64,000 nucleotides of DNA from the NCBI GenBank assembly GCA_038380435.1, contig JAWZYU010000018.1:54895751-54959750 (forward strand), written 5' to 3'. The position numbers and the translations under genes are program-made. Below, one piece after another: positions 1-10,570 of the stretch. Each line of letters starts with the position of its first letter. Position 1 is the first letter of the stretch. Source of the DNA: Ryuthela nishihirai (taxonomy: Eukaryota; Arthropoda; Arachnida; Araneae; Heptathelidae). The notes beneath the pieces were generated by a model. It was not told the origin of the DNA. It saw only the letters and a program-made list of their open reading frames with translations, and searched no databases.

Positions 1-697
1 GGGTGCATTGTGTTTCCCTTTTCTCTTTAGTTTGGTTATTGATTATGATATGCAAAATTAACTGGAAGCGAAATATTTTGATCTTAAATAGTCTGGAATT
101 ACAAAAAATTCTGATTTATGTTATGCTGATGATTTCGCTCTTTTGGCAAGTGATGTTGAAGAGATGAACTCCTCTATTCGAGCTGTTGATGAGACTGGTA
201 GTAGAATAGGTTTGATTATAAATAGGGAGAAAGCTAAAGTGATGAAAATTGATCAGGCAGGCTGTGGTTAAGTTAATCTGAATGGCTGGACTTGAGAAGG
301 TATTTCAGTTTAATGATCTTGGGAGTTATGTAACAGATACTAGTGATGTGCTGCATGAGTTTAACAGACGAATAGGGATTGCTGCCAGGACTTTTAAGAA
401 TCTATGGAGAGTGTGAAGAAAACTGTGTATACACCAAAAGACTAAAATTAGACTTTTAATAGTTTGATTTTTTCTAGGGTTAGTTATGATAGTGAAACTT
501 GGACATTTTGTAAGCGAGATTAAAGGAAACTTGATGCATTTTATTCTAGATGCTTACACAGTATCTTGGGCATTAGGTGGTTCAACTTTGTAAGTAATGA
601 TGAGATCAGGAAAAGGAGTCGGCAACCTCCTTTAAGCAGATATTGTGTAGAAACAGACTCCGTTAATTTAGCCATGTTGTCCGTATGAATAATTATA
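1..697 (+). mobile_element. LINE A, 3' part, upstream segment (RTE/CR1-like)
   Basis: A degenerate reverse-transcriptase palm-to-tail region reads on the plus strand. Around 121-150 the DNA encodes the YADD-type box (SDYADD-like, then LLAS), and the segment aligns by eye with the minus-strand LINE at 25429-26300. It already begins inside the RT domain, so it runs off the left window edge. Several stops and indels make it non-coding. At 697 it is cut by a Tc1/mariner insertion and resumes at 2195. Confidence 0.8.
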
Positions 698-2192
698 CAC
701 TGATTTCCATAAAATAAAGAAATTTCAGAACAATTTTGATAAACAAATATTATATGAATAATTTTATTGAAATTTGATGGAAACATATTACAATGCTGGT
801 TTCAGAATGGCATAAAATATTTCACACTAAAAATATTTTTCGTCAAAAAATAACACTTACCGGATCTTATTCAAAAATGAGGTGTCAGAATGCAATGGGC
901 AAAGTTCTTTAATAAGGAGTGTTGTCACCCCTTACTTACACCCCAATGCAGGTACGACAGCGATGTTCTATGCTGCTTATGATATTGTGAATCAGCTCAG
1001 TAGGGAGTAACGATCATTGTTCATTTAAAGTAGTACTAAGCTCCACCTTTGTTTCAGGTGGCGGGTTGAGACAGCAACACGTCTCCCTAGAGCATCCCAC
1101 ATAAGTTCAATCGAATTTAGGTCTGGTAATCGAGCTGGCCACTCCATGCGCATAATGGTCTCCTACTGAAGGTATTGTTCTACTAGTCGAGCGTTGTGTG
1201 GATGAGCGTTATCGTCTTGTAAGATTAAAGTTTTACCTGTTGCACCAGCAAAAGGACATACATAAGGGTCCAGGATGTCATCTCTATACCGTTAAGCATT
1301 GAGGTTCCCACTCGTCAACACATAGAGGCCTGTGTGTCCATCTAAGGAAATGCCACCCCCAAACACACACGCTGCCTGCACCGTAACTGTCTCTTTGACG
1401 GATGTTACTGTGATGATAGCAGGTACCTCGTTCTCTCCATATCAAACAATGTCCGGAATCACTCTGCAAGCATTATCTGGACTCATCTGTGAAAAGTACG
1501 GAACTCCATCGTTCTTCAGTCCATTTAACATGCGTGTATGCCCAGTTTAATCTCTCTCTCTCCTGCGACGTGACGTGAGAGGTATACAAATTACTGGCCT
1601 TCCTCATGACATACAGACCTCTCTCATGAAGCCTTCTACGCACAGTAGAAGCTGATACAACTCTCCCAATGACTGCTGGAACAGAGGATCGTAGCTGAGT
1701 AGACGTCTTGTTCCTTCGTACTGTTAATCGCAGATATCGATCTTGTACAGCGGTCGTAACTGTAGCCCTTCCTCTGCTAAACCTCCGAGATACAGAATCC
1801 GTACTAAGAAATTGATTCCACAGTTATGGACCACAGAAGGACTCATATTTAGCTATCGTGCCACTTCTGACTGTCTTTGGCCTGCTTCGAGCCGGCCAAC
1901 AGCTTTCCACATTAGTTCATTTGGCAAATGATTCTCGAAGTCATTCCTACAAAATGGCTATTTCGAATTTCTTTACTCACATTTGCAACACAAAATAACG
2001 ATCAACTCCAAAATACCCATTTTAATGCTGCTATCCGATTACGCAAATTGACGCAACCTAGATTAATTTGCATACGATATGCTCACTCGGCATTGCTTTA
2101 CTGGATACATGAACAAGTTTGGGAGGATCGCACAATTTTGTGGCGAATAATCGCGATTTTACTCAGTTTTCCTTAATTTATGGAAACCAGAG
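698..2192 (-). mobile_element. Tc1/mariner element inserted in LINE A
   Basis: The element has terminal inverted repeats of the form CACTGATTTCCATAAA (left) and CTCTGGTTTCCATAAA (right, reverse complement). It is flanked by TA at 696-697 and 2193-2194, and the LINE sequence is continuous across it once one TA is removed. The minus strand carries a broken Tc1-type transposase. The DDE region is recognisable at about 1040-1260 (LILQDDNAHPHNA, then WPARLPDLNSIELMWD), where the D and E of a DD34E triad fall. N-terminal parts lie near 1550-1950. Many stops and frameshifts leave no long ORF. Length 1,495 bp is typical of the superfamily. Confidence 0.85.
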
Positions 2193-2435
2193 TAGATTAG
2201 CGAAAATGGTTATGAACAGTGTGCCTAAGGCCTCACAAAGAACGGAAGACCTTGGACTCGGTGGGCAGACAATGTCAAGCAGGACCTTGTTAGAATTGGT
2301 GTGCAGTTGCCAGTTGCAGCAGATGTAGCTCATGACAGATATGCTTGGAGAACTAAATTGCACGATCTTGTTTGACCGTAGCCCATGGCTGCTTAAGGAA
2401 GATGATGATGTGAATAGCCCTCAGAAAAGAATAAA
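2193..2435 (+). mobile_element. LINE A, 3' part, downstream segment
   Basis: This continues LINE A after the Tc1/mariner insertion. The DNA encodes the C-terminal tail also seen at 25429-25776 (RVMNSVPK-like, then RWADNVKQDLVRIGVQ) and ends in the LINE 3' end with a short GAT repeat near 2400-2412. Microsatellite tails of this kind fit RTE/CR1-type LINEs. The reading frame is broken. Confidence 0.8.
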
Positions 2436-2796
2436 CTTGATTTGTTATCAGAAGGGCGTAAGTTTATAAATTTGCATAAACCATCAGTATTCATCATTCT
2501 TTTATTCGCTTGTTCGAACAGAACATTTGAATATTGAAAAAACCTGAGTTTTTATTTTTTTGCAGATTTATACAAAAGTTGTTTCTCTTTTACAAAATTT
2601 ACTATAGAAGACTGTTCGGTAATAAAATACTTGTTACGAAAGCCTGTTGATAGGAAATGCTGCTTATAAAGTATAATTTAAACCGGATATACATATAATA
2701 AATATTTATCAGCAGGGGCGTCCTGGTGCTTTTTTCTCATAGATCTCTGTGCTACAAACTCTGCATTTATCCACTATGTATTCCACATTAATTGGA
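2436..2796. other. AT-rich spacer, nothing recognised
   Basis: AT-rich DNA between LINE A and the first SINE. I see no long coding frame, no RNA gene and no terminal repeats. Confidence 0.6.
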
Positions 2797-3170
2797 GGCT
2801 TGGGGTAACTCAGTTGGTAGCAAGCCAGGGTAATAATCTTCAGTTCCCAGGTTCAAGTCCTAGCTGGGTCAGCGTTGAGGTTTATCTCCGCAAAACTCCT
2901 CGCCCTGCCTAAGTCAGTAGGGTATACCAATGGACTTGGAAAGACCCCGTCCATCGGATGGGATGTTAAGACGTAGCTCCGTATGTGGGAGAGTCATACC
3001 CTGTGCATGTTAAAGAACACGCTAGCCTTAACCGGACGCTACCATCTGTCTCTCAACAACTGTTCCATTGGGTCCCTTCCCCCAAACTTCTTTGAGCCTT
3101 CTTGGCTATTTAGTCCATTGTGTGTAAATAAGTGCCGATTAGAGGTAAAACAACCCAACCCACATTAATT
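2797..3170 (+). mobile_element. SINE-B copy 1 (tRNA-derived)
   Basis: The tRNA-like head has a box A (GGTAACTCAGTTGGTAGCA) and box B (GGTTCAAGTCC). A conserved core follows, including CGTCCATCGGATGGGATGTTAAG, about 200 bp downstream of the head. The end is rich in ACAACCCAACCCA. The same about 370-bp unit recurs at 30213, 33990 (minus), 35163 (minus fragment), 61666 and 62107, which is what defines the family. It is a Pol III-type non-autonomous retroposon and needs a partner LINE for movement. Confidence 0.85.
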
Positions 3171-3211
3171 CTATATTTCTCCACTATATACTGTACTTCA
3201 CTTTATAAAAA

Positions 3212-3340
3212 AATAAGTACCTCCTCAAACAACTGTTTGCCACGAAGTCTGAGAGGAGTCAGTCAGTTTACACGCCGTAGTAGGACTATGAGGATAGTGA
3301 AACCTCAGCAGAAAAATAACACACTCATCCGTGAATTCGG
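3212..3340 (-). mobile_element. SINE-A 3' fragment
   Basis: Aligns by eye with the body of the SINE at 53636-53780 (CCTCAARCARCTGYTTGCCAC, then CCTCAGCAGAAAAAYAAC), minus orientation. The tRNA-like head is missing, so this is a truncated copy. Confidence 0.65.
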
Positions 3341-4664
3341 TATAGGAACGGATGTTTACGTAATACATGTTAAATAATTTTCTTCAAAAATAATTTTAGA
3401 AAAACATTATGTTCATAGTTTCCATTCTGTATGCTGTCTTATTTCCTAGTTTACATTAGATAGTTTTATTCTGAAAAAGGAACAATTGATAAAAAAAAGT
3501 GTGACATATCATTTATGTAGTTGTTAAGAACAGAATATGTCTATATCATAGATTGCTAATAGATAGGCATGACTAGCCAGATCTTTTGGTTTGGCCCACC
3601 ACCTCTTTGTCAAGGTCTATATGTCTATATTATGTACTCCATATTTCTCCTCTCTATATTCCCCACCCACACAACCACAATATCCAGAAAATCATCAGAA
3701 GGTATCTAAGATGAGCAGTGGATATCCACTGGTCACAATATTCAGCATATATCCATCAGATATCTGCTGGATATTATGGTTGTGTGGGCGTTAACTTTAT
3801 ATTTCACCATTATGCATTCCATATTAACTCTATAATTTTCCACGATTCATTAATTCTATATTAATCGCTTTGTACTCCATATAAACGATCTATGTTCTCA
3901 ACAAAAAAATTTACCCATTGAATGGAATCAGCAAAATGTATTCTGCGAGTTATAATAGAACGTATTATCTTGTGCTATTCCTGGTAAGCAATGTTCCATC
4001 GCATTTTTTATACAGTGTGTGTCGTAACCGAGTTACTATTGACAAGTACTACATGGACAAGTACAAGAAGTATTAAATACAGAAATGTGAAATGAAACTA
4101 CACTCTAATGTGTCACCACGGAACAACAACAAGATCTCTCTTAAGTTTTTCGATCTCCACCAATTTTCTCTCGACACCTCAGCTATGAGATCAGTAATTG
4201 GAGTCTGGATCTTGTTCTACGCCATTCGCAAGCTCCACTGAAGAATATTAAAGAAGAAGGATTAACAGAATTAGCAGAAGAACCCGGGCTGAAATGAAAA
4301 TAATTTCTTGTTTTTTTTTAAGATTTCAATGGCTATTCTTTTGATGCTCCTACTTATTGCTTAAAAGAGTTCTCTAATTCCGTTGAACTTTCGAAAAATA
4401 AGAATTATCAGTATTAAAAAGAAAAATAAAATAAAAAATAAAATCCCATTCCTGTGAGTTCGCTTGTTAAGAATTGAATTGCACTTAATTATTAACCCCA
4501 ATGAAAGAGTTAAAATATATGAAGAATTCCGTAAACATTAAATAAGTGTTTTGAAAAAAAAAAGGTTTGAGGAGGAAATTGAGTGCAACACTTTACGAGT
4601 GTCTGAAAATTCCACTTAGTGCTAATCCAGATTATAACGAAAAACCTCTTGTATTGCATTAGCC
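3341..4664. other. AT-rich intergenic stretch
   Basis: No coding region, RNA or complete repeat recognised. Short ORFs here (for example 3591-3794) are low-complexity and match nothing I know. Confidence 0.5.
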
Positions 4665-4870
4665 CAGGAGTTCTCGACGTGGGGTACGCGGTAAAATTTT
4701 TCGGAGTACGCCGTGAGAGCTCAAAAGTCCCTAGATCTAGTAACAAAGTGGCTAAGTTGAAATTATTATACTATTATATATAATTATAGTTTTATCTATC
4801 TATATAAGGGGTACGCCAGTTACATACACATTTCCAGGGGTACGTAATCATAAAATGTTGAGAATCACTG
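4665..4870 (+). mobile_element. hAT-type MITE copy 1
   Basis: The termini are CAGGAGTTCTCGACGTGGGG and, as reverse complement of the right end, CAGTGATTCTCAACATTTTA. This resembles the CAGTGGTTCTCAAC termini of hAT non-autonomous elements. The flanks are CATTAGCC (4657-4664) and CATTAGTC (4871-4878), an 8-bp duplication with one mismatch, as hAT requires. A related copy lies at 20426-20722. No coding capacity. Confidence 0.85.
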
Positions 4871-4878
4871 CATTAGTC

Positions 4879-6202
4879 AATAATTCAACCCACTTGAGAT
4901 TGGTACATATCACACCCCTAAAGTAAGATTATAAGCTGTATTTTGTAGGAATATTTTTATACTGTGTTAAAACAGAAGGTGAACTGAGTTTTAATAACTT
5001 CTGGAGTTATTATTGTCCTACTGTTATGCCCACGTAATTTTATCACATGGACAAGACTTTATGAAGGGAGGGCTGTCAGCCACCATCGCCTTCCATTTTA
5101 ATAGTGACATTTTTGACCGACCTCCATATTGTGACATTTTTCTGCTTTCAGCTCCTGCTGAGGAAAGCATTCGCTGCTGGCATAGAACATTCGCGATGGA
5201 TTCGTTGGTTCCCTCAGGTCTCAGAGCTGAGGCTACATGATCCGGCGTGGTAAACAGCAAAACACCAGAAGGGTGCTTATGTCGCACCTGGGTCAGCCCG
5301 ACCAATGGGCATCGTCCACGCCGGGCCAGCAAGGTAACCTCCACGAGGGGGCCAATGAAAAGGAACATGAAAAACATTTTCAAAAACGTTCGGTTTCTTC
5401 TTTTCGTCTGGGCTGTGTGGTCGACAGTAATGATCCTCTCCAGTGAGCTGAGCAGAATCTCGAAGTGTGCTTAATGAATGTCGAAGCGAAAGCTAAGCAG
5501 TCCGTGTGCCCAGTGACTTGAGGCTGTCTGCCCAGGATTGTCTTCCGAGGGACTTCTGACTTGACGAGGTAGGGGGAACATTTATTGAATCTGGTTTTGC
5601 TTTTCCACACGAATGTGTTTCTGTGAAATGCTGTCACATTGTCCCGAGTGGGACTTTCATAGCTGTTAAGGACTATTAGAGTCACGAGCAAGTAGCTTGT
5701 CCATCATGGACTTTTTAGTGAACTGATCTCCAACATGCATGAAGTGTCCCTTGATTGAAAAGGGGCCGCGCCAGAAGCACTGTCGAATTTGTCCCAAAAG
5801 TGGGAACTACATGTGTGTAAAATGTCGGAAAGTAATTTTGTTAATAAATGTTGTATTTTATTGTTAACTGCAGAATTAGCTCAGTTGTCATTTTGCTAAA
5901 TGTTAGTTCATTCGAATATTGGGTCAGGAAACTGTCTAGATTGGGCAGCAAGTAAACGCATCACGGCCTAAGTGTGTGTGCCGCCCTAAAATCACTCAGG
6001 GGTGGTCACCACACTACTTATGTCATCTTTAACTTCTTGGAATATTAATCTCTTCATTCCTTTCCTGTCACACTGCAGGGTCATCATAAAAGATTACCCC
6101 TATTAAAAAGAAATAGTTGTCATTCCCGATTATAGATGGCGCCAATCTAGATGCAGCGCTCACTGGAGATTGATAACTCATATTAGTGATAAAAAGACGG
6201 AT
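4879..6202. other. Moderately GC-rich block without an identified gene
   Basis: Between about 5010 and 5800 base composition rises and minus-strand ORFs of 119 and 103 codons occur (5024-5383 and 5380-5691, adjacent, different frames). Their translations match no family I recognise. They could be remnants of an old retroelement or of a host exon, and I cannot decide. The rest is AT-rich. Confidence 0.35.
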
Positions 6203-6278
6203 CCGGGGTTAGTTCAGTGCGGTGTTAGAACACTCTGGCTATATCTGGAGAAACGTGGGTTCGAATCCCGCACGTTGG
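6203..6278 (+). tRNA. Degenerate tRNA-like gene, Ile(UAU)-like
   Basis: The 76 nt fold as a weak cloverleaf. The acceptor strands are CCGGGGT and ACGTTGG, with one mismatch and G-U pairs. The D arm is GTTC/GAAC, the anticodon stem is short, and the position-34 triplet is TAT. The T arm GTGGG-TTCGAAT-CCCGC is good. A run of T follows at 6283-6288, as at a Pol III terminator. The oversized anticodon loop and mispairs suggest a pseudogene or SINE head. Confidence 0.4.
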
Positions 6279-7289
6279 CAAGCTTTTTTCCACAAAACTA
6301 TTTATTCACATCAAAGTCAACAGGTAACTCTGTAGATACTATTTATTGATGACATTTTAAAGTGCTATATTTTAATCAAATGATTAAGTGAAAAAAAAAG
6401 AATTTTGTACCCAAAATATCAAGAAAATTTCAAAGTTTCTGTATTATGATAGCGGGGAATTAATATCACATAGTGATACTACTGTCGCATGTGAAGTCTT
6501 GAATTCCAAATATACAAACAGCTGGATTGGTAGAGTTGGACGATATTGAGACGCCCAAGAAGTCCCGATTCAACATAATAATGTTTTTTTTGAGGGGAGG
6601 ATATTTTGAGGTTTGCTATACAAAAAAAAGTCTTTTATTAAGAAAAAATTCGCAATTTACAATATTCAACGTGATTTTCATACCAGATTTGTTGAGCTCA
6701 GTATGGTACCGATGTCGAATATCACGTCATCCATTGGCACCCACATTTAAGTTTATTGAACACAAAATGAACTTTGAGAGTTTCTTAACATCTTGTATAT
6801 GCAGTTGGGTTTGTTACTTAATTATTGACTATAACACCTTAAATATGGACATTCTTTCATTGTGATACTTTGCATACACTCAGTATACTTTGAATTTTAC
6901 CTCCCACCTAATGTGTGGGGATTCCATGGCTTTGAATAGTTTCCTGAACACGACGACATTGTAAAGGATATTACTAGGTTATGATGCATTTCCGGAGATA
7001 TATTCAGCCAAACTGACTGTAAAACATGCTACTATCGAGTAGCAAGCTCTCTTAAATCGAGTGCGGGGTGGGATCCTGAAGGACCCACCCCTCTGAGGAA
7101 AAATTCCTGCTCCGTTTTCTAACGCTACACAAAACTATTGAGTAACAGTAATTCACTGGTGTATTAGCTCATTAGATTATATTTTATGTAACTTTCAGCA
7201 TAATTTTATACTGTCGAGATCTGGGAAACTGCTGGCCTTGTAAAGAGTGTGAAATCATGCGAAAATTTTGCAAACTGATTTTGTACAAT
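6279..7289. other. AT-rich stretch, nothing recognised
   Basis: The 112-codon ORF at 6527-6865 has no motif I recognise and a composition like the surrounding AT-rich DNA. I do not regard it as a gene. Confidence 0.45.
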
Positions 7290-7505
7290 ATGAGCCTGAT
7301 GCTAAGGTGCTTTGTCTTCTTCAAAGATGACATCACCGTTAGGGAACATTAACGTTGAAAAGTGTACTTGCTCTGCCACAACTTCAAGTAATCCTCAATA
7401 CCAGTGGATTGTTCCACCTGTCGGAGGACCCAACCCTTCTCAAAAGTACATCCTCCAGAACATGACACAACCACCACTGTAAAAACTCGATGCTCCCGGA
7501 ATAGT
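7290..7505 (-). mobile_element. Tc1-like transposase fragment
   Basis: Minus-strand reading gives a string typical of the Tc1 catalytic domain: GGGCVMFWRM near 7480-7505, then FPNGDVIFEEDKAP near 7310-7350, where the second catalytic D sits. A stop interrupts it and no termini were found. This is an old fragment. Confidence 0.6.
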
Positions 7506-7859
7506 AGCATTTTATTAATAATTTTTATAACATAAAATGTATTTGTCTTCTATTCCTTAAATTTAACAAGTTGCTTTTTTCACGCTCCTCTGAGAAAAGT
7601 GGACAGATTGTTACGTATAAGGAATATCTATTGACACTCTACCACTGAAATTTCAAATTTCTACCATAAATAAATTATTTGCAATATTTGTTAAAAGTTT
7701 CTCCCTTTCTATATGTACTGTCATCTAACAATGTAAATTAAAACTATCTAAGTATGCTATAAAATGCATAATATAATACATATTCATTAGTCTCAAACCA
7801 ACTAAAATCAGTTTTACAATTATCTTTTAAAGCAAAACATTTGTGTTTCCCAACCGCCC

Positions 7860-8400
7860 TGGCTGCAAAGGGACGCAGTTAGGTTGCAAGCACAAACCTC
7901 ATGACCTTCACATTTTACCATCATCAAAAGTTCAAATTTCTAGTATCAATGCATTACTTGCAACATTCCGTTACGGTTTGAAATTTTAAACATTTTTCCA
8001 ATGTTAGAGGACGCAATTTAAGCTTTGAGCAGATTCGAAAAGTACCTACGAACACACAAAAAAAAATAATTTATCGCTAAAGCAAAAAATTATTTCTTTA
8101 AAAATAATAAAACTGAATTTTCACCCCAACCCTACGGGTAAGGGGTCAACTCATTGCTTGCTGCCAATACAAACCTCATGACCTTCACATTCCACTATAA
8201 AAGTTTCACGTTTAAATCATAACTGCATTGTTTCTTACTTTTGTAATATTCATTTGAAATTTTGGAACTTTCAAATTTTTCACCGTTAGAGGGCGCAACT
8301 ATAGTTTTCGGCAGATTCGGAAAGTACTAATCGTAACATTTCATCAATACCTATCGAACACAAAAATATATTTTTTTATTTATCTCTAAAAACAAAAATA
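7860..8400. repeat. Imperfect tandem duplication, about 280 bp unit
   Basis: Two related units share, in order, CAAACCTCATGACCTTCACATT, a TTAGAGGRCGCAA box and GCAGATTCGRAAAGTAC (around 7895-8100 and 8170-8400). No coding capacity. Confidence 0.6.
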
Positions 8401-8539
8401 AAGTTTAGTGTATAGTGACAGACAGACAGAGAACAAAATAAAAATATTACCTCGTTTTCCTTTTTTTTTGGAAAACGAAAAAAAAATAAGCATCATTCGG
8501 TTTTTGATTATAAATATATATATTTTGGTTGTTGTGGGG

Positions 8540-9166
8540 ATGGTTGCGCGTTCCGCGTTCTCTGCAGATGAGCACAGGTCAGGAATCCATGGTCAGGATG
8601 AAGCAGGTCTCATCCGTGAAGAGCACAAGTCCTTCAAGCTTTCTTCGAGAGGGTTGAAGGGGGGTTCAGCCACCAGTCTTCTAACATACAGACCCCTCTC
8701 ACGCAGTCATGGAAACGTTCTCCTTGCCACCATTGTGTCTGAAGCACAGACAAGAACCACAGCGAATTGTCTGGCTGTCATCTCCTTACACCATCACTTT
8801 GTTAAGGCCAGGGATCGGATATCCTGGAATGTTGTGACCCTTAGCGGGACCTGAACTGGTCGTCGAAATACATTCTCAGATTCCTGATACTGTGGCCATA
8901 GTCTGGAGATGATCATCCGAGAGACATTATGCTCTCTGGCTACCAAACTTGGGTCTGTCCTGCCAACATCTTACCAATGACTATCCACCTCTCCGAATCC
9001 TCCAAGTCACTCCAGGTGTTCATCTGCAAGTTCTCCAACATCTCTTGCAATTTAACAGATTTGGAGCGTGCCAGGTACGATGAGCACCGTATCTACGTTC
9101 TCTTTTATATTGTGTGCGGCGTTTTGCATGGGCCTACGCAAGCACTATTCATGTGGCATTCCTTTA
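8540..9166 (-). mobile_element. Tc1-like element remnant, N-terminal transposase region
   Basis: The minus strand encodes a degraded Tc1-type paired/HTH region: GKMLAGQTQV, then MIISRLWPQYQESENVF and RRPVQVPLRVTTFQDIRSL (about 8800-8995). This matches the usual series of HTH, RLW.RYQETG linker and RRPGxGRPRxTT. Several stops break it. A hAT-like element entered at 9175. Plus-strand ORFs here (8408-8854, 8929-9198) are opposite-strand shadows. Confidence 0.65.
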
Positions 9167-9174
9167 TGCACTTG

Positions 9175-10562
9175 CAGGGGCGTAGCAAAGAACTATGATT
9201 GGGGGGGAAGTAATCAAAAGTTTTCCAACTCGAAATTCAAATTTGCCAACTGAGCACACTTAGATTTTCGCTCCGTGGGGGAGGGGTAGGAAATTTTGCC
9301 TTTTGCCAACTAACCGTAATTTTCCATTTAGCTTCCAATTTTGCCACTAGCCATAATTTCACAGAGATAATTCCAATATTTACATTTCGTCTGAATTGTA
9401 GCAAGTCAGTGTGAATTCTCCTTTGATTTGGCCAACTCTCCTTAATTTCGCGAAACTAATCCCAAAATTTACATCTCTCTTGTACTTTACCAAGTGGTGT
9501 CCAGTTATGCCAGGTTTTCTCGATTTTGTCAACTCTCCTTAATTTCAGAAAAACAATCCCAATTTTCACAACTCGCCCGTATTTTACCAAGTGGATTCGA
9601 ATTTTGTCAACTGCCCTAGACTTTGCCAAGTTTCCTCGATTTTGCCAACTCGCTACAATTTTACAGAAAAAAAATCCCAGTTTTTAAATCTCCCCTGATT
9701 TTTGTAAAGTCACTCTGAATTTTGCCAATTCCCCAAGATTTGCCAACTCTCCTAGATATTGCGAAGTTGCCTCGATTTTGCCAACATGCCATAATTTTAA
9801 GGAAAAAAGATTGTAATTTTTATATCTCACGTGAATTTTGTCAACTCTCCACGATTTTGCCAAGTCACTCCGAATTTCGCTAACTGTCCCTAATTTTTCC
9901 AACTACCGCTAGATTTTGCTAACTTCCTAAGTTTTGCCAATTCTCCTAGATTTTGTTAACTCGCCATAATTTTATAGAAAAAAATCCAGATTTTCACATC
10001 TCACCTAAATTTTGCCAACTCCCCATGATTTTGCCAAGTCACTCCGAATTTTGCCAACTATCCGTAGATTTTGCCAGCTCCCTACGTTTTCCAACTCGCC
10101 ATAATTTTACAGAAACAAAACATAATTTTTACATCTCACCTGAATTTTGCCAACTCCCCGCGATTTTGCCAAGTCACTCCGAATTTTGTCAACTCCCTAA
10201 GATTTTGCCAAGTTGTCCCGGTTTTGCCAACTCACCTGTACTTTACTAAGTGGCTTCGAATTTTGCCAACTACTCTAAATTTTGCCGTCTCTCCATTTTC
10301 CAAACTGCCTTAGATTTGCCAAGTTGCCTCAATTTTGACAACTCCTCTTAATTTCCCAAAATAAGAAAAAAAATACACAATTTTACAAAAAAAATCACAA
10401 TTAAAATAAAATCTAAAAAAAAAAATCTGTAAAATGTAATTGGGATTTTTTTCTGTAAAATTGTGGTGAGTTGTCACAACTCACATCGATTTTACGAAGT
10501 CGCTTCGAATTTTGCCAACTCCGAGTTACTTTGGGGGGAGTCCCCCCATGGCTACGTCCCTG
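9175..10562 (+). mobile_element. hAT-like non-autonomous element with internal minisatellite
   Basis: The termini are inverted: CAGGGGCGTAGC at the left and, as reverse complement of the right end, CAGGGACGTAGC, each followed by a G-rich or C-rich run. The flanks TGCACTTG (9167-9174) and TGCACATG (10563-10570) form an 8-bp duplication with one mismatch, which fits hAT. The inside has no transposase and is filled with a degenerate repeat. Confidence 0.75.
9220..10530. repeat. Degenerate TTTTGCCAACT minisatellite
   Basis: Dozens of imperfect copies of the phrase ATTTTGCCAACT, alternating with TCCTYRATTTTGCCAAGT. They are organised into higher-order blocks of about 100-150 bp that contain CATAATTTTACAGAAA and TTTACATCTC. 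Near the right end (10420-10490) parts of the phrase appear inverted. ORFs at 9953-10313 are read-throughs of the repeat. Confidence 0.85.
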
Positions 10563-10570
10563 TGCACATG

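Noticed and set aside
5024..5691. 119- and 103-codon minus-strand ORFs
   Set aside because: Composition is somewhat gene-like, but I found no motif or homology I could name, and the two frames do not join sensibly.
6527..6865. 112-codon ORF
   Set aside because: AT-driven composition, no motif, and no supporting context.
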